A DNA stretch of 64,000 nucleotides, taken from Panorpa germanica. Taxonomy: Eukaryota > Arthropoda > Insecta > Mecoptera > Panorpidae. Both the position numbers and the translations under genes were made by a program. The stretch covers positions 7,750,001-7,814,000 of the forward strand of contig OY783208.1 of NCBI GenBank assembly GCA_963678705.1, written 5' to 3'. Shown piece after piece: positions 56,869 through 64,000 of this stretch. The notes beneath the pieces were generated by a model, which was not told the DNA's origin, did not search any database, and saw only the letters and a program-made list of their open reading frames with translations. The stretch's first letter is position 1, and the number at the start of each line of letters is the position of its first letter.

Positions 56869-57078
56869 TAAACTAATGGAATACATTTTAAATGTTTAAT
56901 CTTTATATATGAAAATATTATAAAGTATAAAATTGGATGATAGCACATACTTTGGTCAGTATGATAAAAGTAATAAACTAATAGAATACATTTTAAATGT
57001 TTAATCTTTATATATGAAAATATTATAAAGTATAAAATTGGATGATAGCACATACTTTGGTCAGTATGATAAAAGTAA
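56869..57078. repeat. 105-bp tandem duplication in a divergent promoter region
   Basis: TAAACTAATGGAATAC at 56869 recurs at 56974 with one change; the unit ends GGTCAGTATGATAAAAGTAA. The second unit supplies the start codon region of the plus-strand PLA2/pVI-like gene, so the duplication doubles the shared upstream region of two divergent genes. Confidence 0.9.
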
Positions 57079-57911
57079 AGAAAGGTGATGGTCTTATTGA
57101 TAAACTAATCAATAAATTACCTTTTGAGTTGCACTTGCCTGGATACAACTATTGCGGTCCTGGAACACGTTTAATAGAACGTTTAAACCGAGGAGATCAA
57201 GGAGTTAATGCATTGGACTCAGCTTGCAAAGAACATGACATTGCATATCACCGCTATAAAGATTTAAGTAAAAGACACGTAGCTGATAAAATACTGATTG
57301 AGAAAGCTTTTAAGCAATATTTTTCTAAAGATTCAAAGTTAAGTGAACGTTTAGCATCATTACTTGTTGCTAATATCATGAATATAAAAACCAAACTTGG
57401 AATGGGGTTGAAACGAAATAAAAAAATTAAAAAGAAGAAAATAAAGGGTAACGGAAAGGTCAAGCATAGTATGGCAGCATTAAAGAAAGCTATTCTTAAT
57501 GCTCGTGGTGCACTAAAAAATACTTTAATTAACCCTGATAATCCTAAGAGTGTGTCAAAAGCTATTAAAATTGCATCACAAGCCGCAAAACAATCAATTA
57601 ATAAAAAGTCAAAATTTAAAGTTAATAAACTAAGAATAATTCCTATACCAAAAGTAGGTGGTTTTCTACCATTTCTAATTCCATTATTTGCGGGATTATC
57701 AGCACTAGGTGGATTGGCAGGTGGTGTTGCAGGTGTTGTAAAAGCAATAAATGAGGCAAAGGATGCAAAAAAAATGTTAGCAGAAACTCAAAAACATAAC
57801 CAAACTATGGAGGAAATTGCTATTGGAAAATCTGGCAAAGGAATTTATTTAAAACCTTATAAAAAAGGGTTAGGATTATATATTAATCCGTATCCAAAAA
57901 ACTTTCGTTGA
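57042..57911 (+). CDS. PLA2-like domain fused to adenovirus pVI/pX-like protein
   Basis: The start is ATG 57042 or 57066. Residues 30-75 carry the parvovirus-VP1-type phospholipase A2 signature: LPGYNYCGPGT (Ca loop) and LDSACKEHDIAYH (catalytic His-Asp). A very basic middle (GLKRNKKIKKKKIKGNGK) follows, then a hydrophobic Gly/Ala segment (FLPFLIPLFAGLSALGGLAG) and a C-terminal GKGIYLKPYKKGLGLY, as in membrane-active minor core proteins. The PLA2 would open endosomal membranes during entry. The frame is intact; its stop overlaps the protease start. Confidence 0.85.
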   Translation: MIAHTLVSMIKVKKGDGLIDKLINKLPFELHLPGYNYCGPGTRLIERLNRGDQGVNALDSACKEHDIAYHRYKDLSKRHVADKILIEKAFKQYFSKDSKLSERLASLLVANIMNIKTKLGMGLKRNKKIKKKKIKGNGKVKHSMAALKKAILNARGALKNTLINPDNPKSVSKAIKIASQAAKQSINKKSKFKVNKLRIIPIPKVGGFLPFLIPLFAGLSALGGLAGGVAGVVKAINEAKDAKKMLAETQKHNQTMEEIAIGKSGKGIYLKPYKKGLGLYINPYPKNFR

Positions 57912-58282
57912 AGCTACCTAAACGAGCCCTTACTGATGTTGATTTAAGAAAATATGCCAAGAAATTTAATATCCCTCACTTTAGAGGGGTATTCATGAGA
58001 AATGATTTGCCTAAAAAAATGTATATAAATGAATGTGGTATAATAAATTTAGATGATAAAACATCAGTAGGAACACATTGGGTAGCTTACATAAAAAGAA
58101 ATAAAAATATTTTATATTTTGATAGTTTTGGTAACCTTTAACCTCCAATAGAAGCAATTGAATACTTTAAAAATAATACTATTCAATATAACTATGATAG
58201 ATTTCAAAAATTTAATACTGTAAATTGTGGACATTTATGCTTACACTTTTTGTATTCAAATTCTTATATTTATAATAAGTAA
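57908..58282 (+). pseudogene. Adenain-type cysteine protease, one in-frame stop
   Basis: Overlaps the upstream stop by 4 bp (ATGA type). The C5-family layout is visible: GTHWVAYIKR (His), ILYFDSFGNL (Asp), and NTVNCGHLCLHFLYSNS (Cys). A TAA at 58139-58141, directly after GNL, interrupts the frame, which then continues PPIEAIEYFKNN to 58282. The protease matures capsid proteins. About 124 codons, short but complete apart from the stop. Confidence 0.85.
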
Positions 58283-58369
58283 TATATTGCTATAAATACC
58301 TGAGTTTTATTTTTAATTTGTTATTACTATAACTAAGCTTATCGTGAAAGGATTTTTAAATAAAAAATA

Positions 58370-59107
58370 ATGTCTATGACATTTACAATTATTGGAAATA
58401 AATCCGTATTAAGCGCCGATATTTTCCCTCCTATAGATTTGTACGATGAACAGTTTGAATTGGGAATAGTCGACTTTCAGACATTTAATTCAATACCAAA
58501 CATTGACGACACTAACAATTAATTTTATTATGGAGATGGTAAAGTTATTTCAATACCAGTGGGTTCATATGAATTGGAAGATATTCAGGAATATTTAAGG
58601 TTAGGCATTGGTGATTCTAGAGTAATAAAACACAACAGCGAATTTAAGGACGAAGCTGATAAGCAAATAAAAGAAGTATTTTTAAATTTAACTGCAAATA
58701 CAAATACCCTTCAAAGTGAGATAATATGTACTGAAAAAATAGATTTTTCGAAAGAAAATTGTATTGGTTCATTACTAGGATTTAATAAGCAAGTATTAGA
58801 ACCTAATATATTACATGTATCTAACTTACCGGTAAACATTATTAAAGTAAATAATATACGTATTGAATGCAATATTACATCCGGTTCCTATCTAAACGGA
58901 CGTTTAGTACACACAATTCATGAGTTTTCACCTGCAGTTACACCAGGATATAAGATAATAGAAATTCCAAAGCAAATCATTTATCTTCCAATCGTTGTAC
59001 AGAAAATAGATAATATTTCTATAAAAATTGTTAATGAAGAAGGTGAACTTATCAATTTTAGAAAAGAAAAAATTTCCTGCCGATTGCACATACGAAAGAT
59101 TCAATAA
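58370..59107 (+). pseudogene. Minor capsid (penton-like) protein, one in-frame stop
   Basis: ATG at 58370. Typical features: FPPIDLYDEQFELGI, FQTFNSIPNIDDTNN, then a TAA at 58520-58522, then FYYGDGKVISIPVGSYEL in the same frame, GSLLGFNKQVLEPNI, and a C-terminal beta-rich part to 59107. Polinton minor capsid proteins form a single jelly roll at the vertices. The single stop is the only lesion found. It is followed by a 48-codon gene with at most a few bases between. Confidence 0.8.
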
Positions 59108-59253
59108 TGGGTATATGTCATAATTTAAAAACAATATATAATTCGTCGTTTAATCAAACTCAGCGTAGTCCAACAAAGCCTTTTAAGAGGTTAACATTAA
59201 AAAATAAACAGTTTCTCAAGTCATTAGGGTTTAAATTAAATACTCTACAATGA
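59107..59253 (+). CDS. 48-codon basic protein, unknown
   Basis: Reads MGICHNLKTIYNSSFNQT, then PFKRLTLKNKQFLKSLGFKL and stops at TGA 59251-59253, which overlaps the ATG of the major capsid gene (ATGA). Between two capsid genes, it could be a small core or scaffold protein; that is inference. No family recognised. Confidence 0.5.
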   Translation: MGICHNLKTIYNSSFNQTQRSPTKPFKRLTLKNKQFLKSLGFKLNTLQ

Positions 59254-60438
59254 CCGCTCTTATGCTTAATGTTGAAGATCAAATTTTTTTTGACGAATCT
59301 ATAAGTCAATATGAGATACATACATATAACCCATATTCTACTACTACTTTTGAAAATAACGATGAAATACGAATCCCAATAAATCAACATAATGTATATA
59401 CATTACCCTCGGAATCTTACTTATACGGACACTTCAGAAACAACCCCAGTATTCATATTAAATGGTGTTTTACACCTATTTGAAAGTATAAGATATGAAA
59501 TAAATTCAGTTGAAATTGATTCAAATAGAAACCCTGGTGTAACATCTACTATGAAAGGCTATGTTTCACATAATAATAATGATATTCATATTCAAAATTT
59601 TGGATGGTGCGATAAAGATACTAATATAATAGATAAAAATGGAAACTTCAGTGTATGTATTCCTCTTAAAACGATATTTGGTTTTTGTGAAGATTTCGAA
59701 AAAATTATTTTACCAGTAAAGCATGAATTAATATTAATTCGATCAAAAAACGATAATAACGCACTTTGGATAGCAGCAGCTAAAGATGTATTACCAAAAG
59801 TAGTCATTGACAAAATACAATGGCGAATGCCTCATATTAATGTATCAGACAAAGAAAAATTAAAATTATTGCAAACAATAGAACGTGATAGATCATTATA
59901 TATTGGTTTTCGAGCTTGGGAATTATACGAATATCCTGCTTTATCAAGTTCAACTAATCAAGTTTGGTCAATAAAAACAACAACTTCACTTGAAAAACCA
60001 CGTTACGTTATATTAGGACTACAAAGGGAATCAAAAAATGATATGACTAAGGACATCAGTAAATTTTATACATGTTATTTGAGAAACGTAAAATTATACT
60101 TAAATTCTGAAATGTATCCATATGATAATCTAAACTTAGATTATAATAATAATAAATATTCGGTAGCCTATGAAATGTATGCAAATTTTCAAAAATCATA
60201 CTATGATAAGAATCCAAACCCTGTTTTGAATTTAAAAGATTTTAAAGAAAAAGCGCCCTTAATAGTAATAGATTGTTCAAAACAGAAAGAATTTTTAAAA
60301 TCTGCCTCAGTGGATATTAGGCTTGTATTAGAAACATCAGAAATGATTGTTGGTTTGGTTCGCGCCTTTGCTCTAATTATTCATGACCGGATTGTTAAGT
60401 ATAAACCATTATCTGGAATTGTTAATAAAATTACATAA
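59250..60438 (+). pseudogene. Major capsid protein (double jelly-roll), frameshifted
   Basis: ATG 59250, EDQIFFDESISQYEIHTY, then a frameshift near 59425-59430; the second frame continues with TTPVFILNGVLHLFESIRYE to 60438. Conserved features of Polinton MCPs: ALWIAAAKDVLPKVVIDKIQ, WRMPHINVSDKEKL, FRAWELYEYPAL, VWSIKTTTSLEKPRYVI, LYLNSEMYPYDN, VIDCSKQKEF and HDRIVKYKPLSG. It would build the icosahedral shell. The frameshift is the only break seen. Confidence 0.9.
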
Positions 60439-60441
60439 ATA

Positions 60442-60873
60442 ATGTTTATAAGAACTAGTATATGTAAAACCATCAAAGAATCACCTGCAAACGCAAGAAT
60501 GAATTCAAATTTTTTAAATAAATATGAAGAAGTTGCTCAAACACTTTTAAAAGTTGGAGCTGTATTAAGAAAATATAAAGACAATGAATGTTTGTTAGAA
60601 GATCTTACTGAAGAAGATTTACATTACTTGCCAACAGAATTTTTCTTGTACTATATAATGTTTTCTACCGATATAGAACAAAATTGGAATCGAATACCAT
60701 CATACTTAAAAGAAAATGTTGAAATTCAAAAACGCCGCTTATGTTTTAAACATTATAATAAGGGTAGAATTCAAAGAGATGGACCACCATGTCAAATAAG
60801 AAACTGTTGTGATTGTAATTTTAATTTATATTATGATTCTAATGGAAATAGTTATACCCTAATAAATAAATAA
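60442..60873 (+). CDS. 143-codon protein with C-terminal Cys cluster, unknown
   Basis: Starts 3 bp after the major capsid stop. Helical N-terminus (FLNKYEEVAQTLLKVGAVLR), then LPTEFFLYYIMFSTDIEQNW and a C-terminus CFKHYNKGRIQRDGPPCQIR followed by NCCDCNF, suggesting a metal-binding knot. The frame is intact. Position suggests a late or virion gene; no function is claimed. Confidence 0.6.
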   Translation: MFIRTSICKTIKESPANARMNSNFLNKYEEVAQTLLKVGAVLRKYKDNECLLEDLTEEDLHYLPTEFFLYYIMFSTDIEQNWNRIPSYLKENVEIQKRRLCFKHYNKGRIQRDGPPCQIRNCCDCNFNLYYDSNGNSYTLINK

Positions 60874-60972
60874 ATAAATATACCTTAATAAATAAAATAC
60901 ATGTTCTTTCATTTATAAAATTTTATTTATATACACTCTATACATATTTACAATTATACATATTTATTAGCT

Positions 60973-62160
60973 TTTTCTTGTATTTGAGTCTATACAAAGC
61001 GCCTTAATTTCTAAGCTTAGTAACTTTACATTCATATTTGATGATATATTAGTAAACAATTTATAGTAATTTAATTCTATGTTATTAATGTTATTTAAAA
61101 CGAAATTTTCATAAAAGTATTTTAATAATATATCATTTTAGTACAATTTAATCCTATTTTGATTGAATACATATCTTCCTTTAATAATATAGGTACTTTA
61201 TTAAATAAAATGGAACTGCTGTTAATTTAGTAGAAGTCAAATTTGTGTTAATAGGTTCAAAATTTTTAAAATCCTCCTCATTGTTTAAAGAAGTTAACAT
61301 TTCTGATATATTCTGTATCTCAATATCTGCATTTAATGATTCAGTTAATAATTTTTTGATAAGTTATATATATATTCTTGAGCGTTATTGTATAATTTAA
61401 TTTTAAAAAAGTCTATGCACAAAATTTTTATTTCTTGTTCCAACAGTTCCAAGTTTATTTTTGATGATATATGACTAAAATTATTATTTAAATCAATATG
61501 GTTATTTATATTATTTTTAATAAAACACTCATAGAAATTAATATTGTGATTTTTATAATTTATACTTTGAGTATCCTTTAACACATGAAACAAATTATTT
61601 TGAACTTGATATAAAGATTTATCCACTAATTTAGAACACAAATTATAATTTTTTAATGTCACTGTTATACAATGAGATATATTAAGCAAGTTGTCCCAAG
61701 ATTCTTTCTGTAAATAAACAGAAGATGATTTAAGTTTTTGTTCATTCAAATCTTGCTGTTGACATTGTATATTTTCTTCAAGAACCATAGTTGGCTTTTC
61801 ATAGAAAGTTTGAAAATGTATTGTGCAATTTGATAAGGTTATGTGAGACTGATCTAAATATTCACTTCCTTCAAAATAATTGGAAATGTTGTTTTTATTA
61901 TTTAACAGGGTATTCCAATCCTGCTCTGATATAATAACGCCATTTCCATTAACCTTTTCTATTTTCAAAATGGCTTCACATAAATTATTTACTTTAATTC
62001 CAACTAATGCTTGTTTGGATTTACTGTTATTTAAATAATATAATGATTTTAATAAATATATAGAATCATCATATATTATTTTAGAATCGGATTCATCACT
62101 ATCAAAACTTAACTTTTTATTTTTATTAAACATTGGATATGGTTTGTAACGATAAGCCAT
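60973..62160 (-). pseudogene. Repeat-containing protein, possibly PC4-like, 3' part frameshifted
   Basis: Intact for 271 codons (to 61345) from MAYRYKPYPMFNKNKKLSFD. Two blocks look alike: GNGVIISEQDWNTLLNNKNN and SSVYLQKESWDNLLNISHC, recalling the 'Gly-hydrophobic...W...L' strand of PC4-type ssDNA-binding domains. Downstream, other frames continue with LLTESLNADIEIQNISEML and a third block whose NNINNIELNYYKLFTNISSN resembles the NNINNHIDLNNNFSHISSK of the intact part. At least two frameshifts lie between 61345 and 60973. The PC4 link is a guess from pattern only. Confidence 0.5.
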
Positions 62161-62329
62161 TATTATAAAATGTTTAGTTAAACTTGTTAAAATATTTATT
62201 TGTAACTGAAGAAAATATAAAATATCTACAGATTATATACTCTAATCCCCTCCCTATACTATATTTATTAAAATTAAAACTTATTTCAAAACCCAACCTT
62301 AAATGCATTACTTTTCAGTTCAATAATTG

Positions 62330-63646
62330 TTCTCATATGCTTAATAATCTTACAACCGTTATCCATTTTAAATTATATATTTCAGTTTCAAAATCAAAAT
62401 ATAAATAACAATTGCTTTTAAAAGTTCATTTATTTATATAATTTTACATAAAAAATATACATTAATCACTATGTTATACTTTTACAATTTCGTCATCAGA
62501 GTCTAACACCTCTACAATTTCGTCATCAGAGTCTAATATTTCAATAACTTCACTATCACTCTCTAATAATTCTATGATCTCCACATCAGAATCTTCTTCC
62601 TGTATTTCAATTTCTTCGTGACCTATTATTATTTCATCAGCATAACTCTCTATAATTTTCTCATATGTCTTCTTTTCTTCTTCATCCGTCATATCCTCTG
62701 AATCACAGTCATCTATATCAAAATCGTCAGTTATATCCTGAACATAATATCTATCTTCACTGTCAATGCCGACGCGTATATATCCCGAATCCAACAACCA
62801 TGTTACGCCTGGAATATTCTTAAATCCGTTCATACTATTAAACTTTAGCTTGCACTAAGAAAATATTACTCTGTAATTACAGCTCAACATCATCTCTATT
62901 TAAGTGACATTTATACATGAATTTACCACCTCCACCAACAGAATCCCGTTACATAGGTCTTACGCTCACACAGTTTCAACAAAAAATTTGTCTACGTTTG
63001 GAAAATATTCGCTTGTGTTCAACACGTTCCCATAAGAATAATTTATATACAAAGTTCTCATGAGAACATGTGCTGACGTCGGCTAACACGTGTGCTTCAA
63101 GTTACATTCGAAGGAATGCGCTTGTGTCTATGTGCTGTTTGCAAATTTCGAAGGAATGCGCTATAAATACACTGTTATAAATAATTTAACACTGTTATTG
63201 TAATAGTTATTGTTATAATCTATGTTTAACAATCCTTAAGAATATATATCACAAATTATACTATAACTTTTCATATTATACCCCACCATGTGTAATATAA
63301 CGTCATATAACTACTACAACGTCATAATCTTATAACCAATAACAAATCAAACATAAGAATTAATATCGGTATCTCACTCTTTACCACTATTGCTTTCTCA
63401 CTCATATCGGATATCAAAGAGACTGTACCAACAGATAAAAGCTGTAATGATGTCATCATCTTCTAAACCAATCACAACACAGCTTATCCACTTACCCCTC
63501 ACTACTTACCTCACCCTTACCCCCTTTTACATTCTTCCAAGTCTAGCCACGCCCCCTCTGCATATCGTGACCTAAATGCATCCCCACCACCAATAATTTC
63601 CAACTCAACTTCTAAACTGTCCTAGAACCAGCCCTACTCATCTACT
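62330..63646 (-). repeat. Inner Polinton right terminal inverted repeat
   Basis: 62984-63646 mirrors 48393-49052, and 62330-62560 mirrors 49081-49340. Unlike the left copy it keeps the whole acidic-repeat gene (62474-62833) between these blocks. It also contains a second copy of the polB start codons (DNGCKIIKHMRTII), without the rest of polB. Confidence 0.9.
62474..62833 (-). CDS. 119-codon acidic protein with tandem SIM-like motifs
   Basis: Reads MNGFKNIPGVTWLLDSGYIR, an Asp/Glu-rich middle, then tandem units DVEIIELLESD, SEVIEILDSDDE, EIVEVLDSDDE and EIVKV. A short hydrophobic run next to acidic/Ser residues is the form of SUMO-interacting motifs; binding to SUMO is inference. The gene lies within the right terminal repeat; the left repeat has only its last 25 or so codons, with one changed motif (ETVQVLDSD). 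Confidence 0.6.
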   Translation of the reverse strand: MNGFKNIPGVTWLLDSGYIRVGIDSEDRYYVQDITDDFDIDDCDSEDMTDEEEKKTYEKIIESYADEIIIGHEEIEIQEEDSDVEIIELLESDSEVIEILDSDDEIVEVLDSDDEIVKV

Positions 63647-64000
63647 ACAAAAATTCATCATTGTAATATTCGTTTTTATATTTGTAATAAATGTAGTAAG
63701 AGATTTAAAACTGGTATACAATATAATACTCATACAAAAATTTGTGGAATCTCAACTAGCAATATAATTATGCCAGCTGAAAAAACCTACAAATTATTTT
63801 ATAAATCTAATGGAGCAGAAATATATCACCCTTATTTTACAACATTAGATTTTGAATGTACATTATCTAAAGATTTTCCCTCAGATAAAATAAATAATAA
63901 AAAAATTATTTCTAAACACATTCCAAATAGTTATTGTTTTACTACAAATGAAAAAACTATTTTGAGAAGAGAAAAAGACTAATATATTAATGAAAACATT
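63647..64000 (+). pseudogene. Outer Polinton DNA polymerase B, continuation
   Basis: In frame with 47214-48392 if the inner element is removed. It reads TKIHHCNIRFYICNKCSKRF, a C2H2 finger (CNKC...YNTHTKIC), IIMPAEKTYKLFYKS and HPYFTTLDFECTLS, the region that precedes and enters the exonuclease domain in Polinton polymerases. A TAA at 63980-63982 ends the frame. The rest of the gene lies beyond the window. Confidence 0.75.

Larger units (their letters stand above)
48393..63646. mobile_element. Inner Polinton/Maverick (adintovirus-like), 15.25 kb
   Basis: Bounded by long terminal inverted repeats starting AGTAGATGAGTAGGGCTGG at 48393 and ending with its complement at 63646. It carries the Polinton gene set: protein-primed polB, retroviral-type integrase, packaging ATPase, adenain-type protease, major and minor capsid proteins and a PLA2/pVI-like protein. 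No 6-bp target duplication could be read (AAAGGT versus ACAAAA). Most genes have a single frameshift or nonsense codon. This is an old or error-containing endogenous copy. Confidence 0.95.

Noticed and set aside
49272..58522. TAA codons in Polinton genes as a sign of stop-codon readthrough or a changed code
   Set aside because: Frameshifts occur in the same element, and neighbouring genes end normally at TAA, so decay or sequence error is simpler.

Overview
The window is animal nuclear DNA, almost certainly insect. It is very AT-rich, with short introns (58-217 bp), spliced host-type exons (CCP/sushi, fibrinogen-like, leucine-rich repeat), an errantivirus primed by tRNA-Ser, and LINE, BEL/Pao, Polinton and MITE copies. 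Nothing seen fixes the order or species. No rRNA, tRNA or CRISPR array was recognised. Most of the sequence is transposable elements nested in each other and in three or four decaying or intact host-type genes.

Layout. 1-1375: minus-strand LINE (ORF1 plus start of the endonuclease), cut by a 200-N gap at 1382-1581. 1582-6014: a 2.1-kb-arm inverted repeat centred on (TA)n, each arm holding a BEL/Pao-like LTR, a Harbinger transposase scrap and the 5' part of a DDE transposase. The right-arm transposase runs on to 8110 and carries a C-terminal Ulp1-type protease; its last codons begin a 269-bp tandem array (8068-9132). 9757-10753: a five-exon SGNH-hydrolase-like gene. 11.4-15.1 kb: a MITE, a 182-bp satellite, 72-bp repeats, and a BEL/Pao LTR fused to gag. 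15302-16385: a minus-strand Myb/SANT gene with breaks. 18.1-29.5 kb: a plus-strand secreted CCP-fibrinogen-like gene interrupted by a gypsy gag remnant and by a 5.7-kb I-type LINE with target-site duplications.

32.5-44.3 kb: a minus-strand LRR receptor-like gene (signal peptide, LRRs, split transmembrane helix, tail with Y-acidic-acidic motifs). Its exons are separated by a Jockey-type LINE fragment and by a large intronic insertion: a DNA element (about 32969-41660) that itself contains a complete 7.9-kb errantivirus (33069-40975) with near-identical LTRs, an ATAT target duplication, gag, pol, an extra post-integrase domain and env.

47.2-64.0 kb: two nested Polinton/Maverick (adintovirus-like) elements. 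The inner one (48393-63646, 15.25 kb) sits inside the protein-primed DNA polymerase gene of a second, different Polinton; the outer reading frame resumes exactly at the far end. The inner element carries polB, integrase with chromodomain, a conserved structural-type protein, packaging ATPase, a PLA2/pVI-like protein, adenain-type protease, minor and major capsid proteins, and several small genes. Nearly every gene has one frameshift or one TAA codon, so this copy as assembled is not functional.
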